Source of the DNA: an uncultured Methylophilaceae bacterium
GTDB taxonomy: Bacteria; Pseudomonadota; Gammaproteobacteria; Burkholderiales; Methylophilaceae
Length of the DNA: 64,000 nucleotides
Assembly (NCBI GenBank): GCA_905182075.1
Contig: CAJIZS010000001.1
Location: 930,001 to 994,000 of the forward strand
Direction of reading: 5' to 3'
The notes beneath the pieces are model-generated. The model was not told the origin of the DNA and did not search any database. It was given only the letters and a program-made list of their open reading frames with translations. A program made the position numbers and the translations under genes. Of this stretch, positions 22,161 to 31,909 are shown piece after piece (within the stretch, counting starts at the first letter, position 1; every line of letters begins with the position of its first letter).

Positions 22161-22322
22161 ATGAAGGCTTGCCCAAAATGTAAATCTAATATGATTATCG
22201 ATATCATCTACGATGAAATATCTCAGCCGGATACGCCTGAAAGTAAATGTAAATCATGCGGTTATGAGTTTGGAGGTTTAAATAAGTATTTAAACGATGA
22301 ATTTATAGATGATGATCTGTAA
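22161..22322 (+). CDS. Small zinc-ribbon protein
   Basis: 53-aa ORF starting ATG at 22161. It has two CxxC pairs, MKACPKCKSN near the start and SKCKSCGYEFGG near residue 35, forming a likely zinc ribbon, and an acidic tail NDEFIDDDL. Spacing and composition are those of a genuine small metal-binding protein, often involved in protein-protein or nucleic-acid contacts. No family name can be given. It lies convergent with the metal operon to its right. Confidence 0.65.
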   Translation: MKACPKCKSNMIIDIIYDEISQPDTPESKCKSCGYEFGGLNKYLNDEFIDDDL

Positions 22323-22345
22323 TTATTTTAACTACAAATCTTTTA

Positions 22346-22750
22346 TTAACTAGATTTCATGAAAAATGGAATAATAAAGGCAAATAAAAGTCCAGTTACA
22401 AAAATTGCAACTGATGCCAAATAAATAAATCCAGATATTTTTCTAGTTCTTATACACGCAGCAGCCTGTTTTTTATCTGCAGGACAAGGAAGCTTTCTTG
22501 CTTGGCATTGAATTATTCCAGAGATTATAAGCATCATAAAGGCACCCATAAATATTGGAATTTTATAGACGGAAAGAATAACTAATTGCGGAAATACTGC
22601 AATTAAAGAGCTTAAAGCTGCTCCTGCACCAATTGAAACGAGTAGGGCGGGTAACGCACAACAAACAATTGTTCCGCTGCTAGTAAATAAAGTTAAGTAA
22701 TTTGCTAGCTTATTTGACTTAATTAAATCTGCCTCTTTACTTAGCGTCAT
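22346..22750 (-). CDS. MerT-like metal transport membrane protein
   Basis: About 135-aa inner-membrane protein with three to four helices. The motif TSSGTIVCCALPALLVSIGAG (vicinal Cys pair in helix 1) is typical of the MerT mercury-transport family, which passes Hg(II) or other soft metals from MerP into the cytoplasm. A second Cys region, IIQCQARKLPCPADKKQ, is followed by another helix. ATG at 22750 is preferred over 22768 because it starts at MTLSKEADL; it overlaps the merP-like gene by 14 bases. Metal specificity cannot be told from sequence. Confidence 0.82.
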   Translation of the reverse strand: MTLSKEADLIKSNKLANYLTLFTSSGTIVCCALPALLVSIGAGAALSSLIAVFPQLVILSVYKIPIFMGAFMMLIISGIIQCQARKLPCPADKKQAAACIRTRKISGFIYLASVAIFVTGLLFAFIIPFFMKSS

Positions 22751-23054
22751 ACTTTTTCCTGATTTCACTCACAGAGTCAGAAACGACCTCAATCTTTTGA
22801 ACATCGTAACCGGCATCAGTAATGATGGTTCTAATCAGCTTCTCATCAATACTTTTTCCATCTTTTGACTCTATTGCGACAAAGTAATTTTCTAAACTAA
22901 CAAAAACATCCTTAACATTCTCATCTGACCCAAAGCTTTTTTTTAAGCCTTGTGCACAAAAAGCACAAACCATCCCAAGGACTTCAATTCTTTGTGTTTC
23001 TGCATAGCTGCTTAAACTAAACAATACTAATATTATTGATATTACCTTTTTCAT
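22737..23054 (-). CDS. MerP-like periplasmic HMA-domain protein
   Basis: 105-aa protein with a signal peptide (VISIILVLFSLSSYA, cleavage near residue 18) and a heavy-metal-associated domain carrying GMVCAFCAQGLKKSF: the MxCxxC-type motif is changed to VCAFC. The domain ends ITDAGYDVQKIEV. It likely binds a soft metal in the periplasm and hands it to the MerT-like protein encoded by the overlapping downstream gene. Mercury is possible but no mercury reductase is present; copper is an alternative, given the CsoR-like regulator upstream. Confidence 0.85.
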   Translation of the reverse strand: MKKVISIILVLFSLSSYAETQRIEVLGMVCAFCAQGLKKSFGSDENVKDVFVSLENYFVAIESKDGKSIDEKLIRTIITDAGYDVQKIEVVSDSVSEIRKKYDAK

Positions 23055-23065
23055 TATGTAACTCC

Positions 23066-23719
23066 TTAAAATGTATACATTAAGTGAAAAGATGGATCTC
23101 CATCTAAATTAACCCCCACCTCCATAAATATAGCTTTATTTATAACTCTTAGAGTAGAGGTATATTCAATTTTATTAAATATACTATTAGTATTTTTAGC
23201 TTTTAAAATAAGCCATGGTTGTGTTTCATTATAGCTCGTTTCATAGAATGAAAAACCAGCTTCAATTTTACTCGTATCAAAATTCTCATGTCCAACTCTT
23301 AAAAATTTATGTGAGATTAATCCATAGACTCGTTTTGTTTCGTAATCAAATTGCAATGTAGGGCTTAAGAAAGAATACTCTTTGTCTTTCAATCCTTTTT
23401 TAACGTTCATTATTCCAGCTGCAGTAAAAAGCCATAAATTTGTCTGTGAGTTAATAGCATTTATTCTCATCAATTTTCTTAAATGAAATAACTCGTCTGA
23501 TCTAATCTTGTAGTCACTTCCTTTGCTTTCATAGGCATGTAAACCTAGTGAATCTTTTGAGGTAATTGCATAGCTCAGTTCCAGGTCGGAGTAATTTTTG
23601 CTAATTGAAGTCATAAAGGTTGTGGAGCCCTTAAAATTCATTGGCGCTGCTTGAATATTTGATTGAAAACTAATTGAGAGCCAAATCAATGTTATATAAA
23701 TTTTATTCATTTTTATCAT
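23066..23719 (-). CDS. Predicted outer-membrane/exported protein of metal operon
   Basis: 217-aa protein with a signal peptide (IYITLIWLSISFQSNIQAA). The mature part is rich in alternating beta strands (TTFMTSISKNYSDLELSYAI, LGLHAYES) and ends in an aromatic residue (FHLMYTF), as beta-barrel proteins do. I do not know the family by name; similar proteins occur beside MerP/MerT-like pairs. It sits 11 bases before the merP-like gene, and its start overlaps the stop of the repressor gene by four bases, so it is in one operon. Barrel prediction is inference. Confidence 0.65.
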   Translation of the reverse strand: MIKMNKIYITLIWLSISFQSNIQAAPMNFKGSTTFMTSISKNYSDLELSYAITSKDSLGLHAYESKGSDYKIRSDELFHLRKLMRINAINSQTNLWLFTAAGIMNVKKGLKDKEYSFLSPTLQFDYETKRVYGLISHKFLRVGHENFDTSKIEAGFSFYETSYNETQPWLILKAKNTNSIFNKIEYTSTLRVINKAIFMEVGVNLDGDPSFHLMYTF

Positions 23720-23994
23720 CGTTTGTATAAATTGGTGAGCTCCTTAATTTTTTCATCCTGTACATTCTTATCTTTTGAATAAAATGCTTCCATGACACAT
23801 TTTTCAAGGTGCTTTTGAAGCATAATGATTTCTAAAGATTGGCAGGCTGAACTTACCGCTTTTAACTAGTTGGATTTCTTTCCCTCCATGTTCCTCAATC
23901 ATTTTTTTTATTCCATTTAATTGACCGAAATTTTATTTATTCTTGGAATATGCTTTTCGTAATTAGGATGCTTTTCGTCACAACAGTTTTCCAT
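23716..23994 (-). CDS. CsoR/RcnR/FrmR-family metal-sensing repressor, degraded
   Basis: Minus-strand reading in mixed frames gives MENCCDEKHPNYEKHIPRIN, GQLNGIKKMIEEHG, then after a break VSSACQSLEIIMLQKHLEK, CVMEAFYSKDKNVQDEKIK. This is the DUF156 (CsoR/RcnR/FrmR) fold, which binds DNA in the apo state and releases on metal or aldehyde binding. About 12 residues that normally hold the first sensing Cys (around YCVDVLxQ) are missing near 23875, and at least two frame changes are needed. The stop overlaps the next gene (ATGA). It is either a pseudogene or damaged by sequence error. Confidence 0.7.
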
Positions 23995-24025
23995 AAGTAA
24001 TTCTCCTTATTTGAGTTTTTATACT

Positions 24026-24046
24026 ATATACCCCTATATGGTATAT
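24026..24046. promoter_or_regulatory. Operator-like inverted repeat upstream of the metal operon
   Basis: Perfect 7-bp arms ATATACC and GGTATAT separated by seven bases (CCTATAT), about 32 bp upstream of the repressor ATG. The C-rich/G-rich half-sites in an A+T setting resemble CsoR/RcnR-type operators. It is the obvious place for autoregulation of the metal operon. Function inferred from position and symmetry. Confidence 0.6.
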
Positions 24047-24086
24047 GTATATTTTAAAACAGCGTAAATTTTATAAACGCTTTAAC

Positions 24087-24345
24087 TTACTTCATTACAG
24101 GTATAGAAAATTCACCGCCTTCTTTAATACCAGAAGGCCATCGTGCAGTTACAGTTTTTGTTCTTGTATAAAACTTGAATGCATCTGGCCCATGTTGATT
24201 TAAATCTCCAAATACAGATTTTTTCCAACCACCAAAGGTATGATAAGCTAATGGCACTGGGATAGGAACATTAATACCAACCATTCCAACATTTATTCTG
24301 TTAGCAAAGTCACGAGCAGTGTAAGCCATCTTTCGCAATAAAAAA
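24087..24345 (-). pseudogene. mmsA: C-terminal fragment of methylmalonate-semialdehyde dehydrogenase
   Basis: Encodes only the last about 80 residues of Mms[58 protein letters not shown]. In the intact family (about 500 aa) this region follows the NAD-binding and catalytic Cys domains. Those are absent: just beyond 24345 the DNA becomes an MsrB-related gene on the other strand. The fragment is therefore the remnant of a deletion, insertion or mis-join. Confidence 0.85.
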
Positions 24346-24830
24346 TACTTATAGTTTAGAGGTTCCTGTTGGCTGGACATTAAAAGAAGATGTGTGGGCA
24401 ACCCCAACTATAGTCATGTTTGAAGGGGGTAAGGAAATATCTAGATATACAGGGTATGATGGAGACCCTAAAGAATTTTGGCGTTGGTTTGGTATGCAAA
24501 CCTTAAGCAACAAACAAAAAAAAATTGCTTTTGAAAGTGGTGCGCACCAAATTACGGGTGGGAGTATCGCTGTAAAGGAACCCAAAACATTTGTCGATCC
24601 AATTACAGGAGAGCGTTTATTTAGAAGCGATAAAAAGTTTAAGAGTGGCACTGGTTGGCCAAGTTTTGACCAAGCAATACCAGGCAGAATAACCTACATA
24701 AAAGATTGAAATTTTATGCGCCAATTGTGATGGCCATTTGGGGCATGTATTTAATGATGGACCAAAGGATACCACAGGGAAAAGGTATTGTATTAATTCC
24801 GCTGCATTAAAGCTAATTCAGGAGTTTTAA
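24345..24830 (+). pseudogene. msrB: Thioredoxin-like/MsrB methionine sulfoxide reductase, 5'-truncated and frameshifted
   Basis: No start codon: the open frame begins inside a thioredoxin-like domain ([20 protein letters not shown]) and passes into MsrB sequence (FRSDKKFKSGTGWPSFDQAI). After a frame change at about 24707 it continues [20 protein letters not shown] and [11 protein letters not shown], the zinc Cys pair and catalytic Cys region. MsrB reduces methionine-R-sulfoxide in proteins; fusion to a thioredoxin-like domain suggests an envelope or self-recycling form. The N-terminus is lost at the junction with the mmsA fragment. Confidence 0.82.
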
Positions 24831-24852
24831 TATCAGGCTGACCAATATTTAA

Positions 24853-25240
24853 ATGATAAACTTTCTTGCAGCAACTCTATTCGGAGCCATGATTTCTTTT
24901 ATGGTTCTAATTTCACCAATAGTATTTAATGTTTTGACTGCCGATGGGGCTAAAAAGTTTTTAAGGAAATTTTTCCCAAGACTTTTTACTTTTGGATTAG
25001 TGATATCAGCCTTACTAATAGTCTTTACTTTTAGAGAATTTAATCTATTGGATCAAACTTTATCTGTAATAATTTTTTTAGGACTTTTTTATTAATCAAT
25101 TTTTTATTACCCCTAAGGTCAATAAATATAGGGATTTGGAGCTTAAAAATGTTAATATTTAAACACAAAATTATTCTTCCATTGAATATATGTTTGTATT
25201 TTTGTTATTCAATTAATACTTTCTTTAATAATAATTTTTA
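24853..25240 (+). CDS. DUF4149-like membrane protein, frameshifted
   Basis: Starts ATG 24853 with AATLFGAMISFMVLISPIVF, GAKKFLRKFFPRLFTFGLVI, the typical opening of DUF4149 (four-helix membrane proteins of unknown role). The first frame stops at 25095. A second frame continues FINQFFITPKVNKYRDLELK and a hydrophobic C-terminal helix to about 25240, which completes the usual length of about 130 aa. It follows the msrB remnant by 22 bases. Confidence 0.7.
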
Positions 25241-25276
25241 ATATCTTATTGGATCTTTCAGGAGTAGCTGCGCTAT

Positions 25277-27104
25277 ATGTTTCAATGGTTTGAAAATTTA
25301 GTTAATCCTTTTCCAAAAGATCTTATAAAAACACCCCCTAAATCTTTATTTAAATTTGCTTGGCTATGCATTAAAGATATCAAGATATATATTGGCTTAA
25401 TGGCACTGTTAACTGCTGCCATAGCAAGTTTTGAGGCAATCCTTTATGCCGTTTTAGGGAAGATAATTGACTTAATGATAACGAGTGACCCTAGTCAATT
25501 TTTCAATAATCATATGCATTTCCTCATATTAATCATAGCCATTTTAATTGGTAGCACGTTTTTTGTTGCTATTAGAACAATGATAAAACACCAAACACTT
25601 GCGGGTACTTTTCCGATGCGAATGAGATGGAATTTTCATCGGCTATTACTTAACCAAAGTATTGATTTTTATAACAATGAGTTTTCTGGTCGAATTGCTG
25701 CAAAAGTAATGCAGACTACCCTTGCCTTAAGAGACATGTGGTTTATATTGTCTGATATTTTAGTCTATGTAATTGTTTATATCACTACCATGATCGTTTT
25801 GGTTGGAAGCTTAAATACCTTACTATATTTTCCGTTCTTAATATGGTTAAGTATATATATTACGACATTATTTTATTTTATTCCTAAACTTGCAAAACTC
25901 TCGAAAAATCAAGCCGATGCCCGGTCTCTAATGACAGGTCGAATAACAGATGCTTACACGAATATAAGTACTGTCAAACTTTTCTCTCATGCAGGCAGAG
26001 AGTCTAAGTATGCCAAAAATGCAATGAAAGAGTTCTTACATACTGTCACACTTCAAATGCGTAAAATTACTGCAATTCAAATTATCAATCATTTTCTGAG
26101 CATGCTTTTAATTCTATCAACAACTGGAACAGCTCTTTTTCTATGGTCAAATAATGAAATTGCTATTGGGGTTGTAGCAGCTGCAGGTGCTATGTCATTA
26201 AGATTAAATGGAATCTCGCACTGGGTAATGTGGGAAATGACGTCACTATACGAGCAAATTGGTGTTGGTCAAGACGGACTCAACATGCTTTCCAAAAAAC
26301 AGGTAATAAATGATAGGACTTATGCATAAATTTGGATATAAAAAAGGCTCCAGAATTTCAATTCGAAAATTTTATTTTTCATACCAAAAGAACGATAGTT
26401 TTTTTTCTGACTTTAATCTGAATATTGAGCATGGAGAAAAAGTTGGGATAGTTGGAAGATCTGGGGCCGGTAAGTCATCATTGGTCAATCTCTTACTCAG
26501 GTTTTACGAATTAGATGAAGGCGAGATCTTAATTGATAATAAAAATATCAACTTAAATTTACCAAGATAGCTTGCGATCTAATATCGCAATGGTTACTCA
26601 AGATACATCTTTACTTCATCGTTCTATTGAAGACAATATTGCCTATAGTAAGCCTAGCTCTTCTAATAAAGAGATAATTGCTGCTGCTAAAAAAGCTCAA
26701 GCTCATCAATTCATAATGGGACTCAAGGATCAATACGGAAATATTGGTTATAAATCGTTAGTTGGCGAGAAGGGGAGTTAAGCTTTCGGGTGGGCAAAAG
26801 CAAAGAATTGCAATTGCAAGAGTTATCCTTAAAAATGCTCCTATATTACTTCTGGACGAAGCCACAAGTTCACTTAGATTCAGAAGTAGAAGTCATTATT
26901 CAAGATAGCTCTTGATATCTTGATGAAGGTAAGACTGTAATTGCTATTGCTCATCGACTATCAACTATTGCAGCAATGGATAGACTAATTGTAATGGATA
27001 ATGGACAAATTATCGAAGAAGGCAATCATAAGTCACTTCTCAAGAAAAAAGGCTTGTACTATCAGTTGTGGCAACACCAAAGCGGGGGCTTTATTGGTGA
27101 CTAA
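25277..27104 (+). CDS. ABC exporter (transmembrane plus ATPase), several frameshifts
   Basis: Half-transporter of the MsbA/multidrug-exporter type. Residues 1-340 form a six-helix transmembrane domain (25277 to about 26325). The ATPase domain follows in other frames: Walker [10 protein letters not shown] (about 26455), Q-loop [19 protein letters not shown], signature LSGGQKQRI (about 26785) and Walker B LLLDEATS with the D-loop broken near 26870, H-loop IAHRLSTI. Breaks lie near 26325, 26570, 26780 and 26870-26910; the last carries extra bases inside SSLDSE. Substrate unknown; lipid or drug export is usual. It ends by overlapping the convergent glycosyltransferase gene by four bases. Confidence 0.88.
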
Positions 27105-28093
27105 TTAATCATTTTTTTAAGCTTTCTTAAGAAAAGAACTAAAAAATTGTTAGAGCCAATAAAATTTATTAAGTATATTTGTATCGATGGATAATTATAA
27201 TATATTAGTTTTTTCTCAAACTTTTCCCAATCCTTCTTAGATTTAAGTTCTGACCTTACCCTAATTAATGATGAATAAAACGGGTGCTCTCTTCGCATTA
27301 ATTTTTTAAAACTATTTCTTATTTCTTTACTTTTAAAATAATGATTTATAATTTCTTTATAGCCATCAAAATCTAAATATATTCGTGCAGGATAGCCTTT
27401 ACCTCGAAAACTATCATTATCTCCTCTGAATAATACTAATTGCTTATCTGTGTAATAAAAGGATGATTTTTTTTCCTTAAGAATTTGAAAAACCCTCCAA
27501 ACATGCTGGTAAGGGCTGTTCATATAGGGTTTTTTAATTGGAATCTTATCCCATTCGTCTTTCTTAAAGATAACGGTACTCATATAACTAAATAAGGAGC
27601 CAATTGATTCGAGATTTAGTAACTATGAGTTATTTAGTTCATCGATGTGATTAAAATCAAATTTCTTCGTATTTTTATCACCTAAAAGCCAATTAGGGGA
27701 GTTTTTGATAGGGACTAAATCTCTACTACATATGGTACGATTACAAAGCAAGACACTTGGCTTTAGATAGAGCGATTAAACCTTTAATGTGGTCTATTGC
27801 TCCATCTTTAATACAATCATCACTAGAGAATAGCCAGCAATATTCACCTCTTGCATATGAAATTGTTGTTGAGAGATCTATTCCAAAGCCCTCATCATTT
27901 AGTCTTTTGTAAACTATATTTTGAAATTCTTTACTAAATTCTTTTGTAATGATTTCTAGTTGTATTTGACTGCTTCTCCAATAATAATTTCAATATCTTT
28001 GCCAAATTGTGAAACAATACTTTCAAGGGTTGCTGAAATAAATTCTTCACTATTAAAGGTGGTTATACAAAAAGATAATTTAATTTTATTCAT
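27101..28093 (-). CDS. Family 2 glycosyltransferase (abequosyltransferase RfbV-like), frameshifted
   Basis: N-terminal frame from ATG 28093: KIKLSFCITTFNSEEFISAT, then after breaks ITKEFSKEFQNIVYKRLNDE and ARGEYCWLFSSDDCIKDGAI, which holds the nucleotide-sugar DxD-like motif. The C-terminal frame (27101-27583) has YMSTVIFKKDEWDKIPI, YQHVWRVFQILKEKKS and KLMRREHPFYSSLIRVRSEL, typical of RfbV-like abequosyl/dideoxyhexosyl transferases. At least three frame changes (near 27970, 27770, 27650) separate the parts. Likely adds a sugar to an O-antigen or other surface glycan. Confidence 0.8.
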
Positions 28094-28116
28094 CTAGATT
28101 ATTTATATCTTTTAAA

Positions 28117-29192
28117 TTAATTTTTATCATAAGCTTGGATATGTTTCTTACTAATCTCAGCCCAACTATCAGGAAGGGTGTCAATTAAGTTTTTAGTTCC
28201 TGAATACTTATTAAGCGCATCTCTCATCTCATTTATATTATCAATTGAGGAGTGATATGTATTTAAATCTTCATTAAAACCACTTGCATCAGTTGATGTT
28301 GTTAATAAAAATGAACGGCTAGAGACTGCTGCATGAATGGATGTGTTCCATGCCCCACCTCCATCTCTAAATGGAAGGATAATCGCATCAGCAACACTAA
28401 GAAGGGCAGCTAAGTCATTTTCTGGCATATATTTAATTAATGATATGTTATCGCTCCATTTACTCTTAATCAAATATTTAAGGCTTCTATGGTAATCATT
28501 TTGAGGATCTATAGTCTGCAGCAATGATAATTTGATCAGTTTTAGGGTTTGCTATTTGTAAAATATTCTCAACACCTTTATGGGGATAGATAAATCCAAA
28601 ATAAACAATCAATCTATTTTTACCTAAAATATACTTTTTCTTTAATAGTTTTTTTTGAGTAATTGATAAATTTACACGCGGCAGGGTAGAGGCGTTTGGA
28701 ATAAAATTAAACGTCTTATGCGAAGCTAAAAATTTATAAAATGGGAGCAGGTTTTTATAGTTAGGCCTAACAACTATAATTTTGCTTGGCACAACGGATA
28801 ATAAGAAAAACTTAAAAAAATTGCTTGATATTATCTGATTCGTGCCATGGTCATTCACAATTTTTTTACCTAAACAAAATCCTAATATTGGTATCAGTGA
28901 GTATGAAATTGACTCAAAAAAAGCATCAGCTGGAAACCTTGACACATGGATTACATCAGGTTTCCAGTTTTTTATTATTTTATTAACAGTAAATATTGAA
29001 AGAAAATTCCAATTTTTTACTCCGTGAAGTAACTCAACATCCCTGGATATTTTTGGTTCCCGCTGAACTAAATGTCGATAAAACTGATACATGTTTACCC
29101 GTAAGACTTAATGATTTAGATAGCTCTCTTGTGTAAAAGCCAATACCACACTTAAGTGGCGGATACTTACCAGTAACAATTAGTATTCTCAT
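28117..29192 (-). CDS. Family 4 (GT-B) glycosyltransferase, two frameshifts
   Basis: ATG at 29192 opens RILIVTGKYPPLKCGIGFYT, the N-terminal GT4 motif with acceptor-binding glycines. The frame changes near 29090; the middle part (28496-29092) has PDVIHVSRFPADAFF, KKIVNDHGTNQI and LIVYFGFIYPHKGVENIL. After a second change near 28510 the C-terminal domain contains PENDLAALLSVADAIILPFR and DGGGAWNTSIHAAVSSRSFLL, the donor-nucleotide site. About 355 aa in total, normal for the family. Part of a surface-polysaccharide region. Confidence 0.85.
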
Positions 29193-29204
29193 TAGATATT
29201 CAAA

Positions 29205-29922
29205 TTATTTTTTTTTAAAAATAATTTGTCCGAAAGTATATTTATACCCAGCATGAGTGATTGCTTTTTCGTCACATTTAAATGAAGGCTCATTAATCGG
29301 AAAAAGATTAAACTCCTTTGCTTCCTCAATCAATTTCTCTCACCTCGTTACTCGAGAATATAGTCCACTCCATATCAAAAAGCCTAGTCTTAGACGTATC
29401 AATTTTCTTATCCCAATAATCAAAAGAGATAAATAAATAGCCATCTCGGCATTAAAATTCTAGACATACTTTTTAAAAACCTTTTTCGATCAAAGCCATG
29501 CTCCAGAACTGATATTGCAGAGATTACTCTAAAGTTTTTAACCTTAGGTTTGTAGCTCATAAAATCAGAAACCTCGTAATTTATACGATTTTGAGCTGGC
29601 ATATACGATATTCCTGGATTTAGATCAACTGCGGATAGTTTTTTATAGCCCAATGCGTCTAAAGCAACAACAAACTCAGAGCAGTAACATTCACTGTATG
29701 AATTGGTTCGTTTTTAGGTACTTTTTTTTCAATAAATTGAATGAAACTTAGAATATCCCAGCTTTTAGCGACATCACCAATAGAAATTTGATTTTTAAGC
29801 CCTAATTTTCGTAATAAATTTCTTAATCTTATGATGAATGAGGAGTCAATAAAAGAAATATTTTTTTCTTTAAGTTTTTTTCTTGCATCAACAACTTGTT
29901 TATAATTTTGTAAAACTTCCAT
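29205..29922 (-). CDS. SAM-dependent methyltransferase of the glycan region, frameshifted
   Basis: Start at 29922 (MEVLQNYKQVVDARKKLKEK). The SAM-binding segment is spread over frame changes near 29660: residues ECYCSEFVVALDALGYKKL, then SAVDLNPGISYMPAQNRINY, DFMSYKPKVKNFRVISAIS and VLEHGFDRKRFLKSMSRIL. These are the motif II-IV region of class I methyltransferases that act on glycan or small-molecule hydroxyls. After another break near 29425 it runs to about 29205 (FDMEWTIFSSNEVREI, typical end of such proteins). Substrate unknown. Confidence 0.72.
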
Positions 29923-30072
29923 AGTCAGTATTGAGCCTTGTTTATTTTCTTAAAAGGGGATATTACAATACATTGGAAAGTTTTGCAGAAGATTTTCCAC
30001 CATGCATCAAACATTTAACTTATCATACTAGGATCTAGTAATTTTATTTAGTAAATATATGAAATATAAATC

Positions 30073-30975
30073 ATGAAATATAAATCGAATATTCTATACC
30101 TGTCATCCAATGAGGAAAATGTAGTTAACAAAGTTTCAACTGAATTGAATGAAAAAGGGGTGGTTGTAGTTGAGAATTTTATAACTCAAAAGCAATGCGA
30201 TGAATTAATGATGTTGTTTAAAGAAAAACAGCTAGAAAATTCTAATGATTTAACTTTTGTTCATGTTAAAGACGCTAAATTCTTCTCCAATGCTGTGGGC
30301 TCATCCAAAGCAGCATTTGATTTAGTAACATCAAAACTTGCTCGTAAAATTGCTGGATCTTATCTAGGTAAGGACTTTAGACTCAAGTGTCATAGGGCTT
30401 ATGAGTTAAATAAATCATATCATTTTCCTTGGCACACTGATAATAAATACGATAAAAAAAAGAATGAGGAAAGTGGAATTGTTCTGATAGTTTATTTGTC
30501 CGATACTAAAGAAGGTGCCACAGAATTTATATTAGGAAGTCATAAATTTTCCAATAATTTTAGCAAAAATAATTATTCAAAAGTATATATTAAGAATAAC
30601 TATTCTGATTTATTGGCTAGGGCAAATGGAAAAGCAGGTTCAGCAGTCATATCTGATATTAGAGTTATTCATAGAGGTGGTTTATCAAAAAAAATGAATA
30701 GAAGGTCTTCATTTTGGTTCCAAATTGACTCTAATATGAATCGTGCAGAACGGTTACTTATAAATCCAGAGTATCTTCCAAAAAATATTTCTTCAGATTT
30801 AGCAAGTTATTTAGGATTTTCAAGAAAATTTGGATTAGACGTTCATCCGGTGACTACAAATAAGAGCGCGTATTTACCCGCTCATCTAATAATTAGCAGG
30901 TTATTTAAATATTTAATTCTAACTCTTTTAATTCCAATATATTATTTAAGAAATTTGATGAAGCAATTAAAATAA
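30073..30975 (+). CDS. Phytanoyl-CoA dioxygenase (PhyH) family protein
   Basis: Intact 300-aa Fe(II)/2-oxoglutarate-dependent oxygenase. It begins with the usual GVVVVENFITQKQCDELMM. The metal ligands are the HTD triad residue pair in HFPWHTDNKYD (about residue 118) and the distal His in VIHRGGLSKK (about residue 203), with Arg just after as 2-oxoglutarate anchor (NRRSSFWF). A hydrophobic C-terminal helix (LLIPIYYLRNLM) is unusual and suggests membrane attachment. Located between glycosyltransferases and FkbM; it may hydroxylate a lipid or glycan component. Confidence 0.85.
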   Translation: MKYKSNILYLSSNEENVVNKVSTELNEKGVVVVENFITQKQCDELMMLFKEKQLENSNDLTFVHVKDAKFFSNAVGSSKAAFDLVTSKLARKIAGSYLGKDFRLKCHRAYELNKSYHFPWHTDNKYDKKKNEESGIVLIVYLSDTKEGATEFILGSHKFSNNFSKNNYSKVYIKNNYSDLLARANGKAGSAVISDIRVIHRGGLSKKMNRRSSFWFQIDSNMNRAERLLINPEYLPKNISSDLASYLGFSRKFGLDVHPVTTNKSAYLPAHLIISRLFKYLILTLLIPIYYLRNLMKQLK

Positions 30976-31024
30976 GAATTGTTTCAATTTTTAGAAAATC
31001 AAACGATTGGATAAATTAATTACT

Positions 31025-31909
31025 ATGCACTTACTATTGCAAGAATTTTTTAAGTTTTTTCCTAGGATCTTAGGGCTTTGTGCTCGATTAATACCAATGA
31101 CATTGACTGGTAATTCCAGCGGCTATCTTATCAAATTAAATCTTCGAGAATGCATTCAGAGATCAATGTACCTTGATAATTATGAACCAGTCCTAACTGA
31201 TTGGGTTAAGCAGATTTTAAGACCAGGAAGTACCTTTATTGATTTAGGTGCCAATAGTGGCTATTTTACTTTATTAGCAGCTAGTTTAGTTAAATCCTCT
31301 GGGAGAGTTTTAGCTTTCGAGCCTAGTCCTGAACCTGGGAATAAAATTAAACATCTTGCAATACCCTGGGTTGACGTAATCCAAATTGGAATTGGAGACG
31401 TAGAGGAAGACCTCAATCTCTATATACAGCCTGAATGGACCAATCTTCATTCCCCATCATTTGTTAAATGTGATTTTCAGCATAAGGATGAAGAGGCATT
31501 AAAGGTTTCTGTTCAGAAATTTGATAACATACCTGCCATCCAAAAGATCTCAAGGATTGACCTAATTAAAATAGATATAGAGGGCTTCGAGCCCAATGCT
31601 TTAAGGGGTATGGTTAAGACGATTAAAGCAGGTAAGGTCAGATATTTAATGGTAGAATTCAATTCAGGTTGGCTTTCTGCAAATAGCTCAAGTTGCGATG
31701 AATTAATGGCTTTAATTAAAGGCCTGGGTTTTAAAGTTCACAGTAAGACCTCAATCCAAGAGATTCCCAGAATAAAAAATACTGCCGCTTACTCAACTCA
31801 AGATTTTTTATTTAAATACAATGGCTTTTCAGCCCCAAGTGAAAGAAAATATATTGATAGCAGGATCGTCTGGTGCAATTGGGAGAGAGTTTATAAAACT
31901 TTACAGTGA
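31025..31909 (+). CDS. FkbM family methyltransferase
   Basis: SAM-dependent methyltransferase of the FkbM family, commonly O-methylating sugars of surface polysaccharides. SAM motif TFIDLGANSGYFTLLAASL (about residue 77 from the ATG at 31025), VLAFEPSPEPG, and IDLIKIDIEGFEPNALRGM, which is the most recognisable FkbM signature. A TTG at 31007 is an alternative start. The last about 29 codons overlap the start of the next gene in another frame; the natural C-terminus may be earlier if a base is wrong near 31820. Confidence 0.88.
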   Translation: MHLLLQEFFKFFPRILGLCARLIPMTLTGNSSGYLIKLNLRECIQRSMYLDNYEPVLTDWVKQILRPGSTFIDLGANSGYFTLLAASLVKSSGRVLAFEPSPEPGNKIKHLAIPWVDVIQIGIGDVEEDLNLYIQPEWTNLHSPSFVKCDFQHKDEEALKVSVQKFDNIPAIQKISRIDLIKIDIEGFEPNALRGMVKTIKAGKVRYLMVEFNSGWLSANSSSCDELMALIKGLGFKVHSKTSIQEIPRIKNTAAYSTQDFLFKYNGFSAPSERKYIDSRIVWCNWERVYKTLQ

